A DNA stretch of 64,000 nucleotides from Caprimulgus europaeus (taxonomy: Eukaryota > Chordata > Aves > Caprimulgiformes > Caprimulgidae): contig OU015543.1 of NCBI GenBank assembly GCA_907165065.1, positions 8,311,501 through 8,375,500 on the forward strand, given 5' to 3'. This document shows positions 49,109-61,559 of the stretch, one piece after another; position 1 is the first letter of the stretch; each line of letters opens with the position of its first letter. The notes under the pieces are model-generated. The model searched no databases and was not told the DNA's origin. It saw only the letters and a list, made by a program, of their open reading frames with translations. The position numbers and the translations under genes were made by a program.

Positions 49109-49711
49109 CACCCATCTTTGGCAAGAGTAAATCCAAACTGGAACTCAGACGGTGACTGAGACAATGGGTGACCCTTACAAGGAGTAACCAAAGGAGTGTG
49201 GTTCGTTCAGTATAGCAGAGCTGAAGTGAGGGCATTGCTCTCTGTAGATGCAACAGAAGGAAGAATATGATATACATGAAAGGAAATCTTTGATTGCCAG
49301 AGTGATTATAAATTGTCATGGAACACACTTAAGCTGGAAACGAGGAGGACTCTGGGCCTCAGAGCAACCAGGTTCTGCAAGACCTTGCATCGGGACAGCA
49401 AGGCCAGGGTCCCATTGCACAACCCGTATACAAAAGGGATTGCATGGGAAGCTGTGGAAGTGGAATTTGGCTGCAGTGATCATCTCCAGTCCTGTATCCT
49501 CCCAGAATACCATTTCTTCCATTAGCCTAGTATTCCATAGGCAAATGTCTAGCTGTGATCTTCCAGAGAGCCAAAAGTAGGCTTTGTTATTTAAGTTTTA
49601 GCTCAGCTGTAATACATCATTTAGAGAAGCTCCTGATGTGTTAAGATGCATTCAGTAATGTGGCAACATTCAGTGTATATATTAGACTGCACTCTGTTTT
49701 GTCTTTGTTAG
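49109..49711. other. unique sequence
   Basis: Short frames on both strands at 49248-49580 lack support. A strong acceptor (CTCTGTTTTGTCTTTGTTAG) ends at 49711. Confidence 0.4.
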
Positions 49712-49726
49712 CTTCCATGTCAGCAG
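49712..49726 (+). other. candidate 15-nt microexon
   Basis: CTTCCATGTCAGCAG lies between a very strong acceptor (pyrimidine-rich, TTAG) and a perfect donor (CAG|GTAAGT). It is 15 nt long, so it would keep the frame and add Leu-Pro-Cys-Gln-Gln in one phase. The donor may instead serve a longer exon, and no host transcript is visible. Confidence 0.2.
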
Positions 49727-52229
49727 GTAAGTCATCAGCACGGCCTGAGACCTGCCGGTGGTGCGCAGTGCTGAGGGTCTGTCTCAGTTTTACATCTTTT
49801 GCAAACCTGGTGTTGCCACATTCCTTCCTAGCACCTGGCACGCTGGTACCAATGCATCTCTGCGGGAAGGAGCAGCTGCTGCTTTGCTCCTGACTGTGTG
49901 TATCCATGATCTCCACCTTCCTGCCATCTCCCTCTGTGGAAGGTTTCAGCTGCTTGGGCTCCTCTCCTCAAACCATGGCTCCCACTGCCCTTGCACACCT
50001 TTCCAAAGGGCTTCGGCTGTAGTAATTTGGGTGTGGGTACCTGGGGTGCAAACATCACAGTCTCTGAGGGGGAAACTCTGGGCCAACACCCTGGGATGGA
50101 GTTCTGTCTTAAAGCTGGCTGGATGATGGGATCTAGGAGCTGGAACACAGCATGCTCTGCAGCACAGCATGCCTAATGGCCACTGGTGACGCGTTTATAA
50201 AACAACAAGGCGTCCATTGCCCCCAGTAGAGATGGTAGCCTGGCTTTTCTCCTGGTGGCTGTCATAGCAATGATCATGTGTCTGCAGCCTTCTCCAGGGT
50301 ATGCTGCCATGCATTCTTCTTGCAGCAGCTGCATACCTCACTCTTGGAGCTCTCCCGTCTCTGTGGGGGCACTTCCAGCACCTCTTGGGCTTGTGGTAGC
50401 TGTACTTCATCCTAGTTATTACCAGTAGCTGCAGGGGGAGTCTGGAAGTGGGGTTGCAGGAGGCGAAGGGATCTGTAGGGCTGCTTTCATCCTGCCATTC
50501 GCCCCCTTCTCGGTGCCAAGAGCTATCAAGTGTGGCAGGGCAGGGCTTTGCCAAGCATGGGTGCTGCCCAGTGTGCACGGTCTTTCTGCTGGTTCCTCCC
50601 TGGGCAGGACACAGAGAGCAGAGCAGAGGCAGAGCAGCGCCCACGTGTCAGATGTCTATCCTAGCCTCTGACCGGCAAGGAGGTCTCCATCTAAATCAAC
50701 AAGAGCTCTCTGGACTTCAAACCATGACGGGTGGATATTTTTAGAAGCTAATCAATCAGTGGTGACTGTTCAAGTTCAGACAAGTCAAACACAGCCTGCA
50801 AAGTTACACAGAAGCACTGTGTATTGTGGAAAGGTTGGTGAGCCTGCTTATTCGACAAGCTGTGCCAAATCCATGAGCTACCAGAGCTGAGTTCTTTTTA
50901 GAGAGATAGTTATAAGAAGTAGAAGTGTAAGCAGACTGTGGATTGTAAAACACACACTTTTTTAATTGAAGCCATAAATTACAGTTTGTGCTTGCACAGA
51001 AACCTTCTTTCGAGGTGCTAAGTGTTTTCCAAACCTGAAAATAGCCCTAGGTTGAGGTTTTTTCATATTGGCCTTTTTTGCAGGTGAGGAAATTGGGGCA
51101 CAGAAGCATTTAGGGGCTACCAAGGTACCTCAGAGTCTCTGAAGAATCCAGCTTGTCTCCAGGAAAGTGCTGCGCTGCAGCAGTGCTGGAAGAAGGAAAC
51201 AAAGACCTGTGCCCTGGCATTCCCCTTCACAGTCTGATTAGCTAAAATAGCCGCAATGGGGTTAGGTCAGCCTCAGGGCTGTGCGCTTCTGTGGCAGAAG
51301 GGTGGCTTTTTGGTGGTTGTGCTGCAAGGTAGCAGCATCTGAAGCCCTTGTAGATTCTTCCTCAAAGAAGGATCTTTGAGGTTTGGTAACACTGAGCACA
51401 GAGAAGAGGTGGTTCTTGCAGGAACCTCCAAATGCTATTCTAGGGTGTATAGATGAAATAAAATAATAGCAAAGAATCATCTGACTCCATGAAAAATCCT
51501 GGTACAGCCTGGACTCACACTGAACCTCTGAAGCCAGACACCAATGATTCAGTAGCCAGAATTAGAAAATGTTGGTGTTCTGATTTCCAGAACCTCAGTT
51601 TATCCATCTTGAAAATGGGCCTGACGTTTTCTGTTGTCATTAACCACTAGAAAAGAACCTGTGGCTCCTGCCTTGTCTGCTTCTCTGCTACTTCTTCTCC
51701 TTCCCTCCATCACTGCAAGGCATCTGCTCCAGAGCTCCTCACCAGAGTCTTTGCACAGCTGCACAAAATGTAGTGCACGATCTGATTCTCAAATTGGGCT
51801 TAACTCATATGTTCAATGTCATCTGGAGGGGCCTGCTGAGTTTTTGCTGATGCATCAGAAATATATTTTTAGGAAGGTTTCTCTATAATTATCACATTAT
51901 AGCTGTTGCTGGATTGCTCAGAGTATAGTAAACAATTGCTATACTTGTTAGAGGTCATGAATACAGAAAAACATTCTTCTGTGTGAGGTCTGCTGTTAAA
52001 TAATAACTTGTCGTTTCATGGCATAGGGGGAGTGAATGCCCTCGAAGGGACGTGCTGACATTGTTCAAGCCAGTGATCCAGTTCCTGTAATTTACACCAC
52101 TTTCTTCAAGCTGCTTCTCTGAACAGGAACAGTGGATGCGTCAAGGGACAGCTGTTGCCCCGCTGCAGCTCCCGTCATCTCGCGTCTTGAACCTCTCTCT
52201 CACTGTTTACTCCGTTACCTGTTCTGCAG
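49727..52229. other. unique sequence, no confirmed gene
   Basis: Overlapping frames on both strands at 49641-50744 have no domain. No transposon is recognised. A good acceptor ends at 52229. Confidence 0.4.
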
Positions 52230-52282
52230 TAACACTTGGGTACCCTCATCGCCAGAGACTGAGCCCTCAGGGTGATGGGCAG
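52230..52282 (+). other. candidate 53-bp exon, coding status unknown
   Basis: A long pyrimidine-rich acceptor ending GTTCTGCAG precedes it and a strong donor, GGCAG|GTGAGT, follows. Two frames have stops. The third (two leading bases, then 17 codons) is open. The peptide is not recognised, so a long non-coding RNA exon or a cryptic exon remains as likely as a coding one. Confidence 0.22.
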
Positions 52283-54477
52283 GTGAGTGAGGAAAGCTGT
52301 TAATGTAACAACGGTGCAGGGTCCAGCTCCGGACTGGCAGGGGAATTCAGTGACAAGAGAAGGTGATCAAACACACTGAGATTATTAACAAGTAATTTAA
52401 CGATCAGTGGGTCTAATGAACAGCATTCACCCTTGTGGCGTCTCTGCTGTCTGATGTGGAGGGAGCACTCACTGCTGCCTTTTCCTTGGGGGATACTAAT
52501 GGTGTCTGTATCTTCCATCTGTCATCTCCAGTGCACCTCTGGGAACTTCAGAGCTTTGAGAAATCCTCCTCTCTGTCTCGTTGAAATTGTCTGACATGTT
52601 CAAGAACTACTCTGTCTCACACACACACTGTGATCACACGTGAAGCTTTGTTTCCTTAGGAAATCCAGGCTTTACAATAATCACCTCGCTGTTTGCCCAG
52701 ACATAACATGCAGTTGTGGTTTTCATGGTGCAGAAGAAATGGAAGAATATGGCTGGGCTCAAATCAGTTAACAAAACAAGCAAATTAATGATCCCAGGGC
52801 CCCAGGGATGTGTAGGAGCTGGTTGCAGCATTTCAAAGTCTTTCTAGAACCACTAGCTGGAGGGGAAAAGAGGAGAGAAAGAAGAAAGATCTTCCACTTT
52901 GTTGCATGCAGCAACTCACCTGCTCTGCTGACCTTTGATAGACACCACTGAAAGAGTGGCCAGGCTGCATATGGTTGACCAAAAACTGTGCTCTAACTGA
53001 GCTATGTGGGGAGTCATCCCTAGGGAACAAGTATTGCTCCCCAGCAGACCTGGCATCACCTCCCAGAGCCATGAGATGAACCCAGAAGTTGAGGAAAAGC
53101 ACTTGAGTGAAATGGGCCTCAAGGTTTGCAAAGGACTGCAGAAGCCCTGAGCAAGCAGTGGAAGAGCTGAAGTGTATCTAACGAGCCATAGCCGCATATG
53201 AAGGTATGTTGCTGAGGTGAATTAGGATTTCAAGATGACCAGTTAAGTTCAACATCTGGGATAATCTGGTCAATATTTTCAGTCTGGGAGGCTGCCACAA
53301 GTCCCAGCTGCTGCCACTGGAGTGACGGAGCCTCCGTGTCCTTCTCTGCAGCTGCTGCAATTCATGGGGTTGGTGGCAGACAGCACACGATCTGCAAACC
53401 TGGAGAGGAAGAAGACTTCAGGTACACAGTGGAGCACAAACTTCTCTTTAATTATGGGTTATGTAGATTAGAGGACAATATGGCTGAGGATGGACACTTG
53501 TTGCCTCTGGGGAGATTGCACTGAAGCAAAACTCTGACAGAGCCTTCACTTTGGAAGCTCAGTACTTCTGAATTGGCAACTTGCATCAGAGATAAATATC
53601 TACCCCCACTTCTGACCTCAGCAGTCACCCTGGCACTGGGGAAAGGAGACAACCTTGGATACAGATCTGTCATTTCCCAGACATGCTGTGACCGCCAGGC
53701 CCTCCATCCCTCCAAACAGCACAGGTAACACTCTCCATATTCATGTAGAAGAGGATGATTGAAGGAGGGAAGGGCAGTCTCCACACTCAGCCCCCTTGCT
53801 TTTTTTTGTTTGCATTGCATGCTCCATGTTGTTTTAATGTAGTTCCTAGTATTTAATGCATTTTTATTGCTTTCTCTAATAACACCGACTGAGCACGAAG
53901 AGCCAAATTCAACAAGCCATGCCAATAAGCCAAACATTTCATTTCAACCAGCAAAACGGATGCTTCTTACCCCTGCTCAAGCTTAGATATGTAAATCAAG
54001 GACCTCACTGCTCATCAGGAAAAATGAAGCAGATGGCTGCTGTCGTGCAGGTAGGGCAGAGCTGGGGCAGCATCCCTGGTGTGGGTGCAGAGTCTTCCAT
54101 GTGCCCCCTTCCCACACATGCTGGTCTTACAACCCTGGATCTTGAGATGGAAGTCAGACAAGGTGAAAGACTGGTTCTTCTCAAGGTTGTAATGTGGCAT
54201 CTTGTCTCCTGGGCTTTATCAAGCTCGGTCTTGTTTTTCTGCAGCTGTAAGCACCTCTAAACCCCTTTGACTTCAGTGGAAGTTGGAGTTCACGTTCTGC
54301 ATCGCTGAAAGCCTTTCCATGCAATTAAAAAACAACCCCAAACCTCCTCCCCTGGTGCCGATCAGTGGTGTGGTATTGACGTAAGTGTACTGAGTTTCAC
54401 TTGCAGCAGCTGGGTAGCTGGCATTTTTATAGGGCTTTTTTTTTCTAATTCTCTTGGCCTTTTGCACAATATTCCTG
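52283..54477. other. unique sequence, no feature recognised
   Basis: No repeats or splice-supported frames stand out. TTTGACTTCAGTGGAAGTT near 54267 may be a trace of the old amniote motif noted elsewhere. Confidence 0.4.
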
Positions 54478-54820
54478 AAGTTTTTTCTCTGTTTGCTTTT
54501 CCCCAACAAGCCCAAGCCTTCATCTCTGTCCTCTTAGCACTGCTTCCTGTTGTTCTCTGTAATCTCTCTTGTTCCATCTTTCTTCTCTTCTCTGGTTTCC
54601 TCCCTTTCATTTTAGTCCTTTTTTGTTCAGACTGGCTCAGCCCATCCTCCCAAAGGGGAAGCGTATCTGTTTCATTCCCCCATCTCCATTTCCCTCCCAG
54701 CCCCACAGCTGTTCCCTCTCTTTCCCGTTCCTACAGGCCCCTCACCTGCTCACAGCACCATCCACTGCCTTCGCTTGTTCCTCTCCACATCCAGCCCCTT
54801 TCCTCCATCACTGGAGGTCA
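54478..54820 (+). repeat. pyrimidine-rich low-complexity region
   Basis: About 340 bp strongly biased to C and T on the plus strand. The long plus-strand frames (Leu/Ser/Pro-rich) and minus-strand frames (Lys/Glu/Arg-rich) over it follow from composition. It contains acceptor-like TTTCCCGTTCCTACAG at 54721-54736. Confidence 0.8.
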
Positions 54821-57800
54821 ACAGCAGAGAAAACAAAAAACGAACCAGGAGGGGGATGTTACAGCCAAGAATTATTGTGCCTGTGAGATGCCAAGTATTG
54901 TCTCACCAGCATTAGTCTGGACTGTTTTCATCTGGCTGGACGAGCTGCACCCACCAGCTCAGGCACTGACATACAGTTTTTGATGTTTCATGCCACACAA
55001 TCTGTCATTACACCCAAGACATTTTAGCCTTTCGCTCTGCCCAAGCCTGAAAGCCATAAGTTCTGCAGCAGGGATGTGGTGAGGTGGGAATGCACACTTT
55101 ATTTCTAACTTCCTTTTTCCCTCCATGTGCTTCACTTCAGCTGAGCTCCAGGCATCTGTAACTGCAGATCACTGTGCTTTGGCCCACGCTATTACCTATT
55201 TTCTAGTTGTGCTCAGTCAAAAGTAAGCACGGAGCTACAATCTCAGCTAGGACAGAAGATAATCTAACAAGTGGCTCATGTGCCATTGTAGAAGAGATAT
55301 TCTGCTGCTAATGTCTTCTGCCACCATTTCACCCTCCTAAGAGGAACGCACTGGGAGGACAAATGAGCAGGTGCAGCTCGTTGACATCACAGGGGTGAAT
55401 CAAACACACAGCTTAAAGGTGCCAGGAGTTTTTCACTCTAGAGGGAATCGCGCTATATTTGAGCTACACTGTGTGTATCTGCCTTAGAAACCATCTGACA
55501 CCTGGCTCAGGCATCTTTTTACAGGTTTAGGGAATGATCAAATCTGGAAGGAGAACCTGCATGGGCTGATCTGTCAGCAAATAAGCAAAAATCTAATGCC
55601 GCCCACAGCACCCTGTGTGCAGCCCAGGCAGGGGACTGAGACTCCAGAGCTGCTGTTTCACTCACTCCCTGGCTGCAATTGCATCTCCTACCCCTTCCTC
55701 CTTGCCTCTTACTGACTTAAGCTTTGCCTTCTGCAGCAACAAAGAAAATGTCTTCAAAAACCTCCTTGCACTGATGCAGCAGGAGGCTGCGATAGATACA
55801 GTCACGGCTGGGGAATGAGTGTGGAGCAGTGCCAAGCTCTCTGTGCCATTATTGTTCTCTACTGCAAACTGGAAGCAACTGCCAGAAGGGGGTCACAGCC
55901 GGTCCTTCTGTAACAACCCCCCTGGGACCTGGAGGAACCTTTGGTGGTGCAGGGTACGCACAATAGTCAAGACTGGCAATTCGTTGCATGAAGATAGTGA
56001 CAAAATCCCTCCTCTGAATTTAGTCTCAATTTCTAGTACTTTCATGCTGATTACTCGACAGGGATGGACATTTAAACTGTGTTTTTAAAAAATCAAGTAA
56101 GGGAATGAAAGAGGGGAATATGAGAACTTCCAGGGCAAATGCAGGGTGTGCAGAAAGAGAGAACAACGTGGGGATTTCCCCCAGGCCAGTCTGGGTAAGT
56201 CTGACCCTCGTGGGGATAGTTAAACAACTTCTTAAAGGGCTTTTCTTGTTAGGGTTTGTTACGGTGAACTCAGAACGTTTTTCCTCTGCGAGCAGTGATC
56301 TGCTCTCACAGGTTCCCTCTCTCTGTTCTTGGTTCAGAGTTGTGGAAGCTCTGCATGTAGCAAACGCCACAGATGATGACTTTGAAATAACTATCAGCAT
56401 TTTTAGGGGCAAGTACATATGGAAGTGAGATGAAGAAAAATTAAAAGAATACTATTAGGTTGCATTACCCTGTGCTGATGTAGACGATGGAATTAAAGAA
56501 AAAAGTTGAATTACACCATGCAAACAGTCCTTTTCTGAATATATCATAACAACCCTCATGCAAGCTCCACAGCCCATAAAAATGCCCACTCTGCTTATAG
56601 TATTTAATTGTTTTAGCTTTGTAACAGCACTGAATAGTGATTTGATAAAGATGAAAGAGGAATTTACGAATTCCAGTTCCCTTTCAGCTGTTGCTAGGAA
56701 TTTTCACTCCTTCAGAATCTATTGAATTTAATCCTGATTTCTTTTTGTTAAAACCGGGCTATTATATTCTGATTCTATCAAGAGAGTATTAGTGGATTTG
56801 GACCAGTTGTGAAGTCCCTTGTGGTGGTGAAAAACCAGTTCTCAGCATATCAGAGAGGTTTCCTTGCTGTGAGAGAAAGCTAGATTGGCCCAGGTATGCC
56901 ACGCAGACAGCCGTAGTACTGTGTAAAAGTGTAAAAAAAGTGTAAAGGCAGTTTGGGATTAGGGTACGTTGTTTTTTGTTTTTTTTGTAAAGATGTTTAA
57001 TGGATCTTAATATTGACGGGAACATGAAAAGAAAGTAATTTGTCCATGCTAGATAGCCAGTTTTTGCTAATGGGCTGTTCTCCAGCATGTTATCATTGCT
57101 ATGACTGAAGTACTTCATTGAGTATAAATTAACTGGGGACTTGCGTTTCAGGACCGAACAGTGTGTGATTGGCTTCAGTGAAACAGGAAATGTGGAATGT
57201 CTAAAGGCTGGTATCTACCAAAAAAATGGCTCTGTAAACACTGTGGCACACAATAATAGGAAATACTGTGAGTTATGTTGCGACTGCAGCATAAAACTAT
57301 CATAGGGCTAAAGAAGGGCAATTGTGAGGAGGAGTGTTAGCAGAAAGAATGAAAAATATGCTCTTTTCTAAGAAGAGAGCTTTGCTTTATTAGGATTTGA
57401 TCCATGCAGATGTCTTTAGCACAGGAGACAGGTATTAATCACGTGGGAAAAAAATATGTTTGCATAACTAGCAGAAAACTAGTTCTCTTGACAAATAAGA
57501 AAAAAAAATTCTTTTTCTGGAGTGAGCTTCTGGTTAAAGATGCATCACATCCACATGCAGAAACAGAAAGGACCAAAAGGCAGCATGAAGCATGAGAGGG
57601 CTGGGAAACAAGGGATCTGCTCCTGCCTCTCTTGGTTGCCTGCTATGTGACATTGTACAGCTACTTCTTTTCTGTGGCTCTTCCTTACCTCCCACCCTCT
57701 GTGTATTTTCTTTGCTAGCTCTTTCAAGAGCAGAGAATTTCTCATACCTTGTGTTAGTACTGCATGTAACTTCTCCAGATGCTAGGGTAATATCATCAAA

Positions 57801-58025
57801 ACTAATAGCTAGCCTGCCACCCAGCTCATTCTCTCAATTCTTTCACCAAGCTGCATATCCTTGTGAACAGGCAGCTAAGAGCTTTATATATAAAGCAGTA
57901 ATACAGATCTGCCTCTGATCTTAAGTATAAATCAGGGGTAACTTGCATGAAATTTAGCAGGAATAAAATGGATATTTGTTATAGAGGAACAAAGACATTC
58001 TGTACAAAAGATACAAACAGTATCA
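54821..58025. other. unique sequence, no confirmed gene
   Basis: GCTTTATATATAAAGC at 57881-57896 is a perfect 16-bp palindrome with a TATA-box-like core. A GGTAAGT donor-like string occurs near 56192. Frames at 56026-56428 overlap on both strands. Nothing is supported. Confidence 0.4.
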
Positions 58026-58482
58026 GAGAATCATAGACCGGTTTGGGTGGGAAGGGACCTTAAAGCTCCTCCAGTCCCAACCCCCCTGCCAGCAGCAGGG
58101 ACACCTTCCACTAGACCAGGTTGCTCAAAGCCTCATCCAACCTGGCCTTGAACACTTCCAGGGAGAAGCAGCCACAGCTTCTCTGGACAACCTGGGCCAG
58201 TGTCTCACCACCCTCATAGGGAAGAATTTCTTCCTAATATCTAATCTAAACCTCCCCTTTTTGAGTTTAAAGCCATTACACCTTGTCCTATCACTACCTG
58301 CCCTTATGAAAAGTCCCTCCCCAGCTTTCTTGTAGCCCCTTCAGGTACTGGAAGGCCGCTATAAGATCTCCCTGGAGCCTTCTCTTCTCCAGGATGAACA
58401 GCCCCAACTCTCTCAGACTGTCCTCGTAGAAAGAAGTGCTCCAACCCTCAGATCATCTTCATGGTCCTCCTCTGGACTACTT
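58026..58482 (-). mobile_element. CR1 LINE, 5'-truncated, minus strand
   Basis: About 457 bp of CR1 3' region in reverse orientation. On the plus strand it begins AGAATCATAGACCGGTTTGG and continues with CACCTTCCACTAGACCAGG, TTGCTCAAAGCCTCATCCAA and TTCCTAATATCTAATCTAAA. It ends near CATGGTCCTCCTCTGGACTA. On the coding strand it closes with TCTATGATTCT, the CR1 terminal motif. It has no protein-coding part left. It is very similar to the 3' part of the CR1 at 8.1-8.8 kb, so both belong to the same subfamily, and both were truncated at the 5' end on insertion, as is usual for CR1. Confidence 0.97.
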
Positions 58483-59159
58483 ACAATAAAGCTTGCAATT
58501 CAAGACAATAAAATGGTGTGAGATCTTGGCTGCCTGCACCTTGCACTAGACTTCTCCGTTGGGCTGACTGTATTAATTACAATCATTCGGTTTTTCTGAA
58601 CTTATTTCCTTGCATAGTAGGCTATAAATAATCATTATTGGTATTGCAAGGAAACTGTGGGTTCCTGAACAACTGTGACCACATTCTTAATTTGTCAGTT
58701 ACTGATACAATGCGTCTGTTTTTCTAATTATTTTAATGATGTTTTATATGCAAAGAAAAGAATACAAAATTACTTTTTTTTTTTTTTTCTAGATGCTAAT
58801 TGGATGACAGCCCACCTGTGGCTGTCTCTGTGTTTGTAAATCCTGGGTCTGGACTAATGTGATATTCAGATGTAAGCGTTTTGTGTATATGGGTTAGCAA
58901 TGTAAGATCCCAGCTACTCTCTGCAGACAATACCAATATGTTACCTGCATCTCATGGGGCACATCTTATTACCAGGGGAGGATTCTCAGCAATGAAAATG
59001 CAGTTTTTATCCTTCTCAAAGTGCCCTTTGCCAAAATCAGCCAAGCATCCAGAAGTACTTACTCTGTTATGAATGATACTTTATTAATATTCTTTTCTGA
59101 GATTTCAATTTCTATGTCCAAGCATTGCTACCACCATTTTTTTGGCCCAGCCTTGCCCT
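58483..59159. other. unique AT-rich sequence with T15 run
   Basis: T15 at 58774-58788 is followed by CTAG and resembles a splice acceptor, but no donor or open frame accompanies it. The part at 58560-58760 is AT-rich and non-repetitive. Confidence 0.4.
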
Positions 59160-59300
59160 CACGGACATCTAGGGCCTGACAGCTCTAATTTCATAGAAGT
59201 CAATGGACCTAAAAGATAAGGTATTGATGTAGGAGGGAGATGAAACAGGCCTGTGGAAGAGTCTCATTGATTTCAGTGAACAGGTCTGCAGTCACTGTCA
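59160..59300. repeat. possible old amniote repeat remnant
   Basis: GGGCCTGACAGCTC, GAAGTCAATGGACCT and CTCATTGATTTCAGTGAAC resemble the recurring CATTGACTTCAATGG-type motifs. It is more decayed than the copy at 27.7 kb. Confidence 0.3.
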
Positions 59301-59463
59301 CACAGGTCTTGAGAGAAGGGTGCTTCAATAACTTTGTTCTCAGGTGCCCAACTAAGTCACTGCACTATAGGAAGGGAGTGCAGCTGCCTGACGTGGGATG
59401 CTGAATGCTGATGGGTGGCCCAAAACATAGCTGTTGCCAAAGTTAGCTTATTTCCTCTTGCAG

Positions 59464-59718
59464 ATCCAGTCCGGAGAGCTCCTGATGCAGTTCTACTCCC
59501 CTCCTCTGCCTATCCCCAGAGGAATGCAGGTCTTGACCACACAGACTGTCAATACAAGACCTCTGCCTTGAACTTTGTGCCTCAGACTTCAGCTTTGTGT
59601 GCCCTTAGATGGCCTTTCTGCAGCTCCATTGGGCCACACACAGTCAGAAGTCTGCTGGGAGGTGACAGGCACAGAGCTGGCACTGAATCTGTGAACACTT
59701 CTCTACAAAGTCAAACAG
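59464..59718 (+). CDS. candidate internal coding exon, 85 codons, unknown gene
   Basis: A 255-bp plus-strand segment opens after an excellent acceptor (TTATTTCCTCTTGCAG) and closes at a strong donor (CAAACAG|GTGAGC). One frame is open throughout, with one codon split after its first base at each end (phase 1-1), so the exon could be included or skipped without a frameshift. The peptide starts PVRRAPDAVLLPSSAYPQ, has several Cys and ends rich in Ser and Thr. No domain, signal peptide or membrane segment is visible. Against it are the lack of a recognised homologue and the chance rate of such segments in 64 kb. It could also be a long non-coding RNA exon. Confidence 0.28.
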
Positions 59719-61559
59719 GTGAGCATAAGCCACTGGTAGCCTAAGTGCTTTTGTTTGGCTTAGCACTGTCCTTGAGCAGGGCAGAAGCATGTGTGCAGCT
59801 GGCTCTGGTCTTAGGAGGTAATGATCACCTGCAGCCCTTCACACAGCTCTTTCACACAGTACAAGAAGCCTTGTCCTGTTGTGCTGGCTCTCCAGAAGGC
59901 AAAAGGGCTGTGGCGTTAGTGCAGAAGAGACACAAAATGGTGTCTTTCTGATGTGGTATCATTGATAGGTGATGTTATAAAATCTGGGATTGACAAAGAG
60001 GTAGACACACCACAAACTGAATATGCCATCTTGTAATATTGGTGTCTCTCTCCCCTGAGCAATCCCAGCTGGAAAGGCTTTCCACGACAAATGGAAATGT
60101 GGCCCCTGGACTTGTTCTTACAATTATGAACAAGCCTCAAACATCTAGGCTCTGGCCTGTTTGGCCAGTTGCTATGTGTGTCTAAGGATGTTCTGCTACC
60201 TTTTCACTAGAAAGCAAAAGCAGCTTTGTGTCCAACAGGCGATAGATTTTTCTCTGTTTTTTTTTGTTGGTGGTGTAAATCTCCTCTACTGCCTTCCCCT
60301 GCAAAGGGGAGCAAAGGTGTGGTGCAGCCTGTGGGTTTTCAGTGGACACCATCCCTTTAATGTGGAGTTGTGTTTTTCTTTCAAGGCCAAAAATAAATGC
60401 TAGTGAAGGAATAAACAGACATGAAAAGAAGGCTCGGACACTTGGAAGACAAGACTGCTTTGTGCTTCCCAAAGCAAAGAGCCTGTTCACAAGGAGGTTA
60501 CTCTTTTAGAAAAACACGAGTCCTGTGATGCTGCCAAGGTCAGTTAGGTGCCCAGCAGAGCAGTGGACATTTGAGGCAGATGTGCTTTGGGAGAGGGGCA
60601 CATTTTTCTCTCTAAAGTATTTTCAAGTACATTAGCAGAGAGATGAGGAAAGGAGAGAAATTTGCTTTGCTCTGCCATTTCTTCTCTTCCTACAGAGTTT
60701 GACCATGCACCAGTTTGGACAGCTTCCATCTATCTGTGATGACAACATGGCCTTAGGGCTGTGGTAGCATCCATCACTCTCCCACTGTCTTGGGAAGTGA
60801 GGACAGTGCTGCCACAGTTCTGCAGCTGAGGGAGCAGGTAAAGCCAGGACATGTGTCATGGGCAGGATACCAGAGCCATTCTCAAGGGAGTGGGGAGAAG
60901 CAGTGAGCGGGTAGATGGCCCACTGCTAAAGTTCAAATCCCACTTTCAATACAGATACCCCAAGTGACAGTAAGGCAGCTTAGGTGCCCAGTGAATTTTT
61001 CCAACGTGTTTTGATGGCAGGGCTCCTCTTTTCTAATGCTGGCCTTGTACCACCAGTTTCAGCTAGGCCTTTGCTGCCTGTCTTGGCTGGGTGTTTGGGA
61101 CAGGTCAATCTGCAGTCTGGGTGTGCTTTGCTCTCTTCAAGAACTAGAATTCAAAGCAAATAGGTTGGCACAGACACCTGGTTTTCAAGTGAGCAAGGGT
61201 GAGCTGCGGTAATCTCAGTGGGGTTGGGAACCTTTGTATGTCACCTTAGGTGCTTAACCAATTCCTCATACAATGCCATACGTTCTGAAATGTGATCTTT
61301 AGGCACATTATGATTCAGTTGTCTGTAAAATGAAAATGCTAGTTAATACTGAGAAGTGTTATGGTGATCTGGAGTCTCACACACACAGAAAGGCAAGTGC
61401 AGTTCTTTCACTGACTCTAAAGCATGGAGCTGTGAGTCATCCAGAGCCTCTGAAGACTCTGTTTAAGAAACAGGAGCTTTTAAATGTACCTCATTAAAGC
61501 AGAATCTCCAGCACTGTCTGTAGCCATGCACCAAACATATTCAACTCAAAAAGGGCAAA
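59719..61559. other. unique sequence, no confirmed feature
   Basis: AGTTCAAATCCCA near 60931 resembles a tRNA B box but has no A box or cloverleaf. TTAGGTGCCCAGTG near 60982 and CCTTAGGTGCTTAACC near 61243 may be traces of old repeats. Confidence 0.35.

Noticed and set aside
54362-54706. Lys/Glu/Arg-rich minus-strand frame
   Set aside because: Composition artefact of the pyrimidine-rich region on the other strand.
60860-60945. tRNA-like B box
   Set aside because: No A box and no cloverleaf can be drawn.
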